A stretch of 9,635 nucleotides of DNA from assembly GCA_001507935.1 (NCBI GenBank), contig LGET01000048.1:1-9635 (forward strand). The letters are read 5' to 3'. The stretch comes from Thermococcales archaeon 44_46 (GTDB lineage Archaea; Methanobacteriota_B; Thermococci; Thermococcales; Thermococcaceae). Made by a program: the position numbers and the translations under genes. A model generated the notes under the pieces. It was not told the DNA's origin. It made no database searches and was given only the letters and a program-made list of their open reading frames with translations. Below, one piece after another: positions 1 through 6,866 of this stretch. Every line of letters starts with the position of its first letter. Position 1 is the first letter of the stretch.

Positions 1-368
1 AACCTATCCTTTGGGGGCTTTATTTCAGCATTTGGAAAAATAGTCCCTTTTTCACACACTCTAATTGCTTGTTTTTCGCTTAGCATTTCAAAGAGCTCAA
101 TGGGGTCATCTGAGTTTATGAATTCAAAGCCGCTTTTCACAAAATCATTAAACATTTCGTTAAACTTATCAAGAGAAATCTGTGAAATCACAATGTCTAT
201 GTCCTCTGTACCTCGAGAGCGTCCAAATAGAATTGAGACGTAACCACTTACTATTACGTATTCGGTGTATTTTTCTAAGATTGAGGTAACTTTAAAGACG
301 AATTCATCAAGTTTATTAATTCGCTTGTTGGCGAGGATTATTCTTTTCTCTTCAAACGTTATCTCCAC
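1..368 (-). CDS. Nucleotidyltransferase-fold protein (partial, C-terminus beyond left edge)
   Basis: This leftward gene is cut by the left edge after about 122 codons. The translation contains a nucleotidyltransferase core at residues 41-60: SGYVSILFGRSRGTEDIDI. It has a Gly-rich turn followed by an E-D-I-D metal-binding pair (D56 and D58), as in the Pol-beta/AbiEii-like superfamily. The family transfers a nucleotide to a protein, RNA or small molecule, but the substrate here is unknown. I chose the GTG at 366-368 because GGTGA (minus strand, 374-378) sits 5 nt upstream, and a TATA box at 400-410 predicts transcription starting near 378. An in-frame GTG at 377 and TTG at 380 are alternatives but would be nearly leaderless. 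No HEPN or antitoxin partner is visible upstream; any partner would lie beyond the left edge. The fold is clear; the function is open. Confidence 0.8.
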   Translation of the reverse strand, partial: MEITFEEKRIILANKRINKLDEFVFKVTSILEKYTEYVIVSGYVSILFGRSRGTEDIDIVISQISLDKFNEMFNDFVKSGFEFINSDDPIELFEMLSEKQAIRVCEKGTIFPNAEIKPPKDR

Positions 369-397
369 TTTTTTCACCAATGAAGATAGTTTTTAGA

Positions 398-412
398 CTC
401 TTAAATAGATTG
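398..412 (-). promoter_or_regulatory. TATA box of the nucleotidyltransferase gene
   Basis: On the minus strand, ATCTATTTAAG (410 to 400) resembles an archaeal TATA box. Its centre lies about 26 bp from position 378, which would give a short leader that includes the GGTGA ribosome binding site before the GTG at 368. This is inferred from spacing only. The box lies immediately next to the IS-like scar at 418-489. Confidence 0.5.
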
Positions 413-417
413 CGCAC

Positions 418-489
418 TGACTTCCTACCCGCCCTAAAGGGTTAGGGTTCCATCGAATTAACCCCCTCGCTAATGCCGGCTTTTTGAAA
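418..489 (-). pseudogene. Probable scar of an IS200/IS605 right end (tnpB 3' relic)
   Basis: On the minus strand the sequence includes CCCTTTAGGGCGGGTAGGAA, a palindrome followed by a GGAAGTCA-like tail. This matches my recollection of the 3' end of archaeal and bacterial tnpB genes, which overlap the right-end hairpin of IS200/IS605 elements. The frame reads FQKAGISEGVNSMEP, then a stop codon, then PFRAGRKS. TnpB proteins of this group often end in EAPPFRAG-like residues, so this looks like a tnpB C-terminus with a stop at the first proline position. One hairpin arm is mutated: TAA replaces the expected CG in the GC-rich arm, so the stem is imperfect. No upstream tnpB or tnpA coding remains in the window. 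It could instead be a chance GC-rich palindrome. Confidence 0.45.
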
Positions 490-531
490 CTACAAGATTA
501 AAAAGGCAAATCGATTTATTATGCTAAGGCA

Positions 532-573
532 CATGGTACAGTACACATAATGTACCGTGTACTCTGTACCATG
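532..573. repeat. GTAC-rich imperfect inverted repeat
   Basis: The left arm CATGGTACAGTACAC (532-546) is the reverse complement of the right arm GTGTACTCTGTACCATG (557-573), except for a two-base insertion in the right arm. The outer ten bases pair perfectly and a 10-nt centre separates the arms. GTAC occurs five times inside the repeat (536, 541, 552, 559, 566) and once more at 585. It could be a DNA-binding operator, a cruciform or RNA hairpin, or the left-end hairpin of a decayed IS200/IS605-type element. It lies far from both flanking start codons, which argues against a simple operator for either gene. Confidence 0.75.
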
Positions 574-719
574 CTATGCATTGAGTACATTCTGTCTGTT
601 AATTATTATGCTGACCTTCCGAATCATCGTGGCAAGAAATGTGCATGAAGTCTTAAAATGATTAAAAATCAGTGAAACTAATGTGTTTTTGTATACCAAA
701 CGTCCTGAAGGGAGGAGCT

Positions 720-962
720 TTAACCACTCAAAACCTCGTACACCTTCTTCATGACTATGATTGCGAAGATAACAAGCAAGAGCTCAACTAGGGGCTTTAA
801 GCCTTCCTTTTGTTCCTTGCTTAAGAATAAACTCCCCACTTCGAGGGTTATTAAAAGCCCGATGAGCGTTAGGGTCAGGAATACGTCGACGCTCTTTGTT
901 GCAAGTGCTGATATGAGAACCCATGAGGAGAAGAAAAGTAGCATATAATCTTCTACATCCAT
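720..962 (-). CDS. Small three-TM membrane protein, unknown function
   Basis: This is an 80-residue hydrophobic protein with probable membrane helices at about residues 6-22, 26-47 and 57-72. Short charged loops separate them, including SKEQKEG near residue 48. It has no recognisable catalytic motif. The start ATG at 960-962 is preceded by GGGGGAG (minus strand, 970-976) at 7-nt spacing, which supports this start. It overlaps the 3' end of the upstream gene by 10 bp, so the two genes are very likely cotranscribed and translationally coupled. I do not recognise the family. Length, hydrophobicity and context support a real gene; a role together with its partner at 953-1711 is inference. Confidence 0.75.
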   Translation of the reverse strand: MDVEDYMLLFFSSWVLISALATKSVDVFLTLTLIGLLITLEVGSLFLSKEQKEGLKPLVELLLVIFAIIVMKKVYEVLSG

Positions 963-1711
963 TCCCTAACTCCCCCGAGCTTTTTGGCTTTTATTTCAAT
1001 TCCGTACTCCGTTATTGTAAAGTTCTCACTTTCCAAAACTTCACCTGTGCCTTTTGCAAGAGCCAAGAGAACTGATGAGCACACCGGACAGGCCGTTTGG
1101 TTGCAACTTTCTATGCTAGCCCTGCATATCTCCATGTTCGTTGGCTTTACGATAATCCTAAATTCTTTTTCATTTTCCTCTATATGGACTCCTTTGGCAA
1201 GATCAAAGGCCCTCAAAACAGAAGATGCAACGCTCTCAACTGTTGAAGGGCCGCTTCCATCAAGTGAGCTTTCAGAATATTCCTCAAACTTTTTAACAAG
1301 ATCAACTCCCGTTGGCCTTATTAAAAGTCCCATCTGCCTCTCATTAGCCACATTGGTCAAAAAAACCGTCTCCTCATCCATCCTTCCAAGGTCAAGATCA
1401 AAATCTTCATGTAGGGGGATGAAATTTCCTCCCTCAGGCATGTTTTCATAGGGAGGTATGTAGAGAGCGTTACCTTCAAGGCCCAAATCCCTTACCATGC
1501 GCCGAAGGGTCTCGATGTAGGGAAGTATTAAGTTGTCAAGGGCTTCTCTTTTAACGTAATCCTTAGATTTGAATGTAAAGACTACAAAGCCTAGAAACAG
1601 CCCGGCAAAGCCCAAATTAATCTGGGTCTGATTGGAACTTATTGCCCCATAGATCAACAAAAAAGCCCCAATGCCTGCTAAAAGAGCGCTTGCTATCTTT
1701 TCTGCCCTCAT
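953..1711 (-). CDS. Two-TM protein with a soluble C-terminal domain and a four-cysteine cluster
   Basis: This is a 252-residue protein. Residues 5-24 and 31-47 form two hydrophobic helices. A charged, basic stretch (KSKDYVKRE) follows, suggesting that the roughly 200-residue C-terminal domain is cytoplasmic. That domain has mixed alpha/beta character and a cysteine cluster C196-x6-C203-x4-C208-x2-C211, ending in CPVCSS. Such spacing could bind zinc or an iron-sulfur cluster, or form disulfides. I do not recognise the family. The ATG at 1709-1711 has GGGGT 6 nt upstream on the minus strand. The gene is first of a leftward pair with the 80-residue membrane protein and is divergent from the large rightward operon, with which it may share promoter elements. 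The + strand frame inside it is a shadow. Confidence 0.85.
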   Translation of the reverse strand: MRAEKIASALLAGIGAFLLIYGAISSNQTQINLGFAGLFLGFVVFTFKSKDYVKREALDNLILPYIETLRRMVRDLGLEGNALYIPPYENMPEGGNFIPLHEDFDLDLGRMDEETVFLTNVANERQMGLLIRPTGVDLVKKFEEYSESSLDGSGPSTVESVASSVLRAFDLAKGVHIEENEKEFRIIVKPTNMEICRASIESCNQTACPVCSSVLLALAKGTGEVLESENFTITEYGIEIKAKKLGGVREWM

Positions 1712-1782
1712 GGTTTTACCCCTTTTACTTTAAAACCATTAACTTTAAAATGTTTGTCATTGTCTTTTGAGTTTGAGGGAAA
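1712..1782. promoter_or_regulatory. Divergent promoter region with two ACTTTAAAA boxes
   Basis: This 71-bp region lies between two divergent start codons and carries ACTTTAAAA twice, at 1727-1735 and 1742-1750, 15 bp apart. The core TTTAAA is self-complementary, so each copy can read as a TATA box on either strand. The right copy is centred about 35-37 bp from both start codons. With typical archaeal spacing of about 26 bp, it predicts leaders of roughly 8-10 nt in both directions. The left copy could give a longer leader for the rightward operon. Transcription start sites are inferred, not seen. Confidence 0.65.
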
Positions 1783-3645
1783 ATGAAGAACAGTGTAGCT
1801 TTAATCATTATCACACTTCTGGTCTTCAGCGGTTTTGGATTAGCCATGGAAAGGCATTTTGAATATGAGACCGCCTATGAGAACGATAAGGGGATTTATA
1901 TCTATTTTAGAGTTATCCTTCTTTACTCTGAGATGGCCCTTGATAAGATAATTGCCGAGGATAACGAGAGCCTTTACTACGTTATTAATGTTGAAACGAA
2001 ACTAAACACAACTAGAGATGAGATAGAGTTCTATAAGTCCTTTGGAATAAAGTCAAAGGTTGAAAATTATCTACCCCCTTTTCTAGAGCTTAGCGCGGGT
2101 TTAAGGGATATAGCTCTTGGCCAGAGGCTCTTCTTGGATAACATAGAAGTCGTTAAAGAGACAAACGACTGGTATGCCTACGTTAATGCAAGCCAAGGGT
2201 TAGAAATGATGGGAGAGGGGATTTCGAGTGCTGAGAGAGCCCTTGATGTGATTGATACCTTTGAGTTCATTGATGAAGACAACACCATCTTAACTCTCGA
2301 TACATCCTCCCTTAGAGAGAAGCTGGAGAAAATCAAGAGAATGTACTTTGGCTATGAGAAGGTTTTGAACGCCTACAACATATTGCCTCCTGATTTATTG
2401 ATCCTTTATGCCTCAAACCTTAACCCTTTTGTCTATGATAATGTTACCTTTTACGGCTATGCTTCGGGCTTTGATACTGTTTATCTCCATATCGAAAACC
2501 AAACCATAGTTTTGAGGGCTAAAGATGGTAGATTTTTTTATGTGTATTCCTTTGACACGGTTGGTAAGTATGAGGTTTTTGCAACTGGAGTGAAGGACGG
2601 AAATGTTGAGAAATCAAACGTCCTTGTAATTAACGTGGTGAAGATTCCCACGAGAATAATTCTCTCTTCTAAGGGAAGTGCATATATCAACGAGAGCATA
2701 AGGGTGAGTGGTACTCTGAGGGATTATTATGGAAGGCCCCTAAAAGGAGAAGAAGTATTTGGAGAGTTTGATGGCAAGGGATTCGCGTTAATAACCTCCC
2801 CTGATGGAGGTTTTTCATTCAACGTTACGAGTAGTGAGAGCGGAAGAAAAATAGTGAAAGTTACATATCCCGGTAACGAGATTTATGCTGAAAGCAAAGC
2901 ATCCCTTGGTCTTGTATTCCTCAAATATCCTGTTAGAATAACCATAAAGGCCGATAGAGATCAGATCAAAGAAGGAGAAACTGTAAAGATAATTGGTGAG
3001 ATAACGGGAGTTAATGGGGAAGTTCCGATAGAGATGTACGTTGATGGTACACTCTACAAATCCTTCCAAGCATCCAAGAATTTTGAAGTTGAACTTGGTT
3101 TTAACAACACCGGCCAACATGAGATTTACGCTTATTTCCCTGGGAATCAGTACTACGATGAAGCAAAGTCGAATGTTATAAGCATTGAAGTGGTTGAGTT
3201 TTCCATAATGGAGTTCCTTCTCTTTGCCTTGATTCTGATTCTCTTGGGCGGCATTGGATACCTAGCAAGAAAGGCGTACATAAGAAGAAGAACTGGCATA
3301 AGCGATGAAGAGTTCGTAAAACTTATGAAAGCCCTTGAAGAGCTTGAAAAGATCGAAAAGATGGAAGAACTAGAAAAGAGAAGAAAAATAATGTCCCTCA
3401 GAGAGATGTATAGAGACGTATACCAAAAGCTGCTCAAGTATTACAACCTCAAGCCAAGTATCACTCCAAGAGAGCTTATCAGCAGGTTAAGGGGAGAGAA
3501 CTTTTCCTACTACTTTGAAAGGATTACACGCATCCATGAGAAACACGTTTACGGCAAAAGACCCTTAAGAAGGCAAGATGTCCTTGAATTCCTTAGAAAC
3601 GTTGCTAGTTTTATAGCATCATTTATAGTGAGGGAGGAGTTATGA
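1783..3645 (+). CDS. Membrane protein with three Ig-like domains and a cytoplasmic DUF4129-type domain
   Basis: This 620-residue protein leads the operon. Residues 4-21 form a signal peptide or anchor. Residues of about 40-200 are mostly helical. Three consecutive beta-sandwich, Ig-like repeats follow at about 206-287, 288-382 and 383-473; the last two share a PGNxxY hallmark (FPGNQYY, YPGNEIY). One TM helix (about 475-497) ends in basic residues (RKAYIRRR), placing the tail in the cytoplasm. A charged coiled-coil-like segment (about 505-538) leads to a DUF4129-like domain at about 540-610, with YRDVYQKLLKYYNL, TPREL and YGKRPL. DUF4129 commonly occurs at the C-terminus of transglutaminase membrane proteins beside MoxR and DUF58 genes, but no transglutaminase domain is present here. 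Eight N-x-S/T sequons lie before the TM. GAGGGA precedes the ATG closely. The stop overlaps the next start by ATGA. Function is inferred from context. Confidence 0.88.
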   Translation: MKNSVALIIITLLVFSGFGLAMERHFEYETAYENDKGIYIYFRVILLYSEMALDKIIAEDNESLYYVINVETKLNTTRDEIEFYKSFGIKSKVENYLPPFLELSAGLRDIALGQRLFLDNIEVVKETNDWYAYVNASQGLEMMGEGISSAERALDVIDTFEFIDEDNTILTLDTSSLREKLEKIKRMYFGYEKVLNAYNILPPDLLILYASNLNPFVYDNVTFYGYASGFDTVYLHIENQTIVLRAKDGRFFYVYSFDTVGKYEVFATGVKDGNVEKSNVLVINVVKIPTRIILSSKGSAYINESIRVSGTLRDYYGRPLKGEEVFGEFDGKGFALITSPDGGFSFNVTSSESGRKIVKVTYPGNEIYAESKASLGLVFLKYPVRITIKADRDQIKEGETVKIIGEITGVNGEVPIEMYVDGTLYKSFQASKNFEVELGFNNTGQHEIYAYFPGNQYYDEAKSNVISIEVVEFSIMEFLLFALILILLGGIGYLARKAYIRRRTGISDEEFVKLMKALEELEKIEKMEELEKRRKIMSLREMYRDVYQKLLKYYNLKPSITPRELISRLRGENFSYYFERITRIHEKHVYGKRPLRRQDVLEFLRNVASFIASFIVREEL

Positions 3646-4652
3646 AGAGAGCTGCCTATGTTATTCTTATGGCATTCGGTATCTTTCTTCTCGTGATGCC
3701 TTTAAACATACCCGTGTTCTATACCAATACAGACTTCAGCGTTTTCAATGCAAAATGGAACGGGGCCTCAAACTTTGGAAGGCTCCTCTATGAGGAAGCT
3801 AGTATAATCCCCATAATAACCTCCTATAACTCCTTTGGTCTTGGTGAGAGAGAAGGTGTTCTCTTGATCCTTGGGCCCGATTTGAGATATTCCTCCCTTG
3901 AGATTGATGAGATCAAGAAGTTTCTGGAGAATGGGGGGACTCTCGTCCTAATAGATGACTTTGGAACCGGAAATGACATTTTGAGTGGTCTAAACTTAAC
4001 GGCCAGGTTTACCGGTCTCGTTCCCATTGATGTCTTCTATTCAAAGAACTACAACTTCCCAGAGCTCGTGAGGATCTTGGATCCAAGGCTAAGTGTTGGA
4101 GTGGATAAGTTGATACTCAACGTCCCATCCGTAATAGCTGGGGCCGAAGGTTCAATTTACACGAGCAAAGTGACGGTCATAGGAAACAACCAGAGGCAAC
4201 TCCCCATAATGAGCGAGCTTGAGTATGGAAACGGAAAGATAATCCTGTTTTCGGATCCAAGTGTTTTCATAAACGATATGTTCGAGAAGAACGAGCCCTT
4301 CATAAGGAACTTTGTGAACTACATAAAAGCAGATACGATTTATATCGATGAGGCCCATCACTCCAACTTCAATCCCTACGCCGTTGGAACGGTGGTTATT
4401 AAAAGAAGCTTGGACAAGATGAAAGTCTTTTATGTGATTTTGGGAGTGGCAATTCTGGCTATACTCGTTGAGAGTGGCCTGATCTTAGAGGGAATAAGCA
4501 GGGTTGTAAATGTGCTGCTAGGCAAAATCTTTAAGGAAAAAGAAAAAAGTTTGGATGATGTGATAGAGGAGTTAAAGAAAGAGGGTTATGATGAAAAGGT
4601 TCTTAGGAAGATAATAATGGAAATAAACACCGGAAAAAAGCTAGGTGGTTAA
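3642..4652 (+). CDS. DUF4350-like membrane protein with GATase1-like extracytoplasmic domain
   Basis: This is a 336-residue protein. An N-terminal anchor (about residues 4-24) is followed by a Rossmann-like alpha/beta domain, with LLILGPD, a helix, then GGTLVLIDDFGTG (98-110) and a later IILFSDPSVF segment. This is typical of DUF4350 proteins, whose fold resembles class I glutamine amidotransferases. I see no Cys-His-Glu catalytic triad, so it is probably non-enzymatic or a binding domain. A conserved-looking D236-E237-x-H239-H240 motif (DEAHHSN) sits just before the second TM (about 261-283), as in bacterial homologues with DE-x-HH. A charged cytoplasmic tail of about 50 residues follows. 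GGGAGGAG lies just upstream of the ATG, and the start overlaps the previous stop by 4 bp. DUF4350, DUF4129, DUF58 and MoxR genes co-occur widely, which supports a shared complex. Confidence 0.82.
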   Translation: MKRAAYVILMAFGIFLLVMPLNIPVFYTNTDFSVFNAKWNGASNFGRLLYEEASIIPIITSYNSFGLGEREGVLLILGPDLRYSSLEIDEIKKFLENGGTLVLIDDFGTGNDILSGLNLTARFTGLVPIDVFYSKNYNFPELVRILDPRLSVGVDKLILNVPSVIAGAEGSIYTSKVTVIGNNQRQLPIMSELEYGNGKIILFSDPSVFINDMFEKNEPFIRNFVNYIKADTIYIDEAHHSNFNPYAVGTVVIKRSLDKMKVFYVILGVAILAILVESGLILEGISRVVNVLLGKIFKEKEKSLDDVIEELKKEGYDEKVLRKIIMEINTGKKLGG

Positions 4653-4653
4653 A

Positions 4654-5583
4654 ATGAATGGTAAAGAATTCCTTGAAAAACTCAAAGCTGAAATTCACAA
4701 TGCCGTTGTTGGAAAAGATGATGTTATAGAACTTTTGGCGGTTGCATTATTGGCCCAAGGACATGTGATCCTCGAGGGTGTGCCGGGAGTTGCAAAAACG
4801 ACAATAGCAAAGAGCTTTGCGCATGCCATCGGTTTGGAATTTTCGAGAATTCAGCTAACGCCTGATCTATTGCCCGCCGATATAGTGGGAACCGTTTACT
4901 ACGATCAAAGAACTAGCGAATTCAAGATAAAGAAGGGGCCCATATTTGCTAACGTTGTTGTAGCGGATGAGATCAACAGAGCTCAGCCAAAAACACAGTC
5001 CGCTCTTCTTGAGGCAATGCAGGAGGGTCAAGTCACAATAGAGGGAAGAACCCTTCCTCTTCCGAAGCCCTTCCTCTTGATAGCAACCAAAAACCCATTG
5101 GAGTACGAAGGAGTTTATACCCTACCAGAAGCCCAAGTTGATAGATTTATGATGAGGATAGAGATGGGCTATCCCGATAAAGAGGAAGAACTTGAAATGC
5201 TGCTTAGAAAAGACAAGGGAGAGTTTAGGGAAGTAAAGCAGGTATTCACCCCAACTCAGATCTTGAATTTAATGGCTCAGGTTAGAAGGGTCACAACTAG
5301 TGAAGAGGTTCTGAAATACCTATATGAAATAATCACCAAAACCAGAAAAGACAACAGACTTTTGGTTGGAGCCTCTCCAAGAGCTGCTGAGCATCTCCTT
5401 TATGCTTCGAAAGCCTTGGCTTTCCTCAGAGGAAGAGATTATGTGATACCTGACGACATAAAGGAAATGGCCCCTTATGTGTTAGCGCACAGGCTCATTG
5501 TTAGGGCCGACTATGAAATTGAAGGAGTTAAGAGCGAAGACGTCATAAGGGAGATTCTCGATGAGGTAGAGGTGCCAGTATGA
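4654..5583 (+). CDS. MoxR-family AAA+ ATPase
   Basis: This is a cytoplasmic AAA+ ATPase of about 309 residues, the normal length for MoxR. Numbered from the ATG at 4654, Walker A is GVPGVAKT (42-49), Walker B is VVVADE (101-106), sensor 1 is N147 in ATKNP, an arginine-finger-like R164 sits in QVDRF, and sensor 2 is R243 in ASPR. All key residues are present, so it should hydrolyse ATP as a ring oligomer. MoxR proteins are thought to act as chaperones or remodellers for partners with VWA-like domains; the DUF58 protein encoded next is the expected partner. AGGTGGT (4643-4649) is well placed for ATG 4654. A GTG at 4645 lies inside that site and would add three residues. The gene begins 1 bp after the previous stop, or overlaps it if the GTG is used. 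Confidence 0.97.
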   Translation: MNGKEFLEKLKAEIHNAVVGKDDVIELLAVALLAQGHVILEGVPGVAKTTIAKSFAHAIGLEFSRIQLTPDLLPADIVGTVYYDQRTSEFKIKKGPIFANVVVADEINRAQPKTQSALLEAMQEGQVTIEGRTLPLPKPFLLIATKNPLEYEGVYTLPEAQVDRFMMRIEMGYPDKEEELEMLLRKDKGEFREVKQVFTPTQILNLMAQVRRVTTSEEVLKYLYEIITKTRKDNRLLVGASPRAAEHLLYASKALAFLRGRDYVIPDDIKEMAPYVLAHRLIVRADYEIEGVKSEDVIREILDEVEVPV

Positions 5584-6866
5584 AAAGAGAGGACTTGCTA
5601 TGGACACTTTCAGGCCTTGGTTTTGCACATGGATATCTCTCTTCAAATGCTTTTAGTGCTTTATTTGGCTTAGGATTAGCTTTGTATACGCTAAAAACCA
5701 GAAATAAGTTTAATCCAGAGGTAAAAGTGGATGTTGAGTTTCCTGCAAAGGCTGAGGAAATGAAAAAATCCAAGGTTATTTTAAAGGTCAAAAACCTTGG
5801 AAGTGATGTGAAGATTAGGGTAAAGGATGATATTATCCCAAACGTAAGGATTGTCAACGGTGGGACTTACATACTTAAATCGGGAGAGGAGATGTTTATT
5901 GATTTCTTTATTATTCCCGAGAAAAAAGGAGAGTATGAGATTCCTCTCAAGATAGAGGTTTATGATTTGAAGGAGCTCTATTTTGAAGAGCTGGAGATTG
6001 GTAGGTACAAGCTTGATGTGATGCCTTCCGTTGAGTCGATAAGGGAAGCGGCCAAAGAGGATTATAACTTAAAGATTGGCGAGATTTACAAGAGGAGTGT
6101 TTTTCTCGGATTGGAGACACTTGAGCTCGAAGGCCTTAGGAAGTATTTGCCCGGAGATGATTTAAGGAGAATAGACTGGAAGGCCTCCTCCCGTTTGGGA
6201 GAGCTTATAGTTAGAGAGTTCATGAAGGAATGGGAGGGGGACATTTACCTGGTCTTAGATGCAACCAAAGAAATGAGGAAAGGGCTGAGGAGGGCGAAGA
6301 TAGATTATGCATCAACTCTACTTCTCCATCTGGCAACGATACTCTTAAAGAAAAATTATCGGGTGGGTCTTGTTATCTACGATGATGGGGGAGTCAAAAT
6401 CGTTAAGCCCTCAAGGGGAAGGGAGCAAATGAATAGAATCAGGGCCGCGGTGAAGTTCAAGCCTGAAAAGGGCCTGATAAGTTTAAGGAGCAATGTTATT
6501 TTAAGGTTCAGCGAGAAGGGAAGGAAATTCATGGGGAAACTCTTTCCGAGAAAGAGAAGCGGGCTTAGTGAGGCTTTACTTAGCATCAAGGAGCCCTCAT
6601 ATCTAATTATTATCACTGATCTAATGGGCCACACATCACTGCTTTACAGGCTAATGCTCATGCTGAAGAAGAAACACAAAGCCGTAATACTCTCTCCGAA
6701 TCCAATACTCTTCTATACCGAGGATATAAATGGGGAAACGCTGAAATTTTTGTATGAGAAGTATTTAGAGAGGGAAAAAACGGTTAGGAAGTTCAATACT
6801 CTTGTGCCAACAATAGACTTGGGCCCAAGTGATTATCTGAGGGATATCGTGAGGGAGCTGGGATGA
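5580..6866 (+). CDS. DUF58 protein (MoxR partner, VWA-like fold)
   Basis: This is a 428-residue protein. An N-terminal hydrophobic hairpin (about residues 9-41) anchors it. A beta-rich region (about 45-150) follows, resembling the Ig-like N-terminal part of DUF58 proteins. The hallmark DUF58 motif is at 187-201: RKYLPGDDLRRIDWK. Its VWA-like domain starts with YLVLDATKEM at 223-232. A classic MIDAS is DxSxS; here D227-x-T229-x-E231 keeps D and T but replaces the second Ser, so metal binding may be altered or lost. DUF58 proteins are partners of MoxR ATPases, and this gene directly follows one. The start overlaps the previous stop (ATGA), with GAGGTG 5 nt before the ATG. A role as adaptor or scaffold at the membrane is likely; the substrate is unknown. 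Confidence 0.95.
   Translation: MKREDLLWTLSGLGFAHGYLSSNAFSALFGLGLALYTLKTRNKFNPEVKVDVEFPAKAEEMKKSKVILKVKNLGSDVKIRVKDDIIPNVRIVNGGTYILKSGEEMFIDFFIIPEKKGEYEIPLKIEVYDLKELYFEELEIGRYKLDVMPSVESIREAAKEDYNLKIGEIYKRSVFLGLETLELEGLRKYLPGDDLRRIDWKASSRLGELIVREFMKEWEGDIYLVLDATKEMRKGLRRAKIDYASTLLLHLATILLKKNYRVGLVIYDDGGVKIVKPSRGREQMNRIRAAVKFKPEKGLISLRSNVILRFSEKGRKFMGKLFPRKRSGLSEALLSIKEPSYLIIITDLMGHTSLLYRLMLMLKKKHKAVILSPNPILFYTEDINGETLKFLYEKYLEREKTVRKFNTLVPTIDLGPSDYLRDIVRELG

Larger units (their letters stand above)
369..719. other. Intergenic region without an intact gene
   Basis: About 350 bp separate the leftward nucleotidyltransferase from the 3' end of the 80-residue membrane protein gene. It holds the nucleotidyltransferase promoter, the IS200/IS605-like scar and the GTAC-rich inverted repeat, each listed separately. 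A 32-codon rightward reading frame starts at ATG 550. It begins inside the inverted repeat, lacks a ribosome binding site and resembles nothing I recognise. Downstream of the 80-residue gene, the minus strand carries a weak TCCT/AGGA stem (704-717) and a five-T run at 664-668, which could serve as a weak archaeal terminator. In 590-660 I see nothing else recognisable. Confidence 0.6.

Noticed and set aside
421..480. CRISPR repeat
   Set aside because: Only one unit is present, with no regularly spaced copies, and it does not resemble the Thermococcales CRISPR repeat I know.
475..485. GCCGGC followed by TTTTT as a rightward terminator
   Set aside because: No rightward gene lies upstream, and the stem is a bare six-base palindrome with no loop.
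550..648. 32-codon rightward frame starting in the GTAC repeat
   Set aside because: It has no ribosome binding site or recognisable domain, and its start lies inside the inverted repeat.
984..1451. 155-codon rightward open frame
   Set aside because: It lies antisense within the 252-residue gene, which has a ribosome binding site, TM helices and a coupled neighbour; no ribosome binding site or recognisable protein is seen for the antisense frame.
2815..3437. Two leftward open frames of 94-101 codons
   Set aside because: They are antisense to the Ig-like and DUF4129-type regions of the operon's first gene; their compositions are shadows of that coding.
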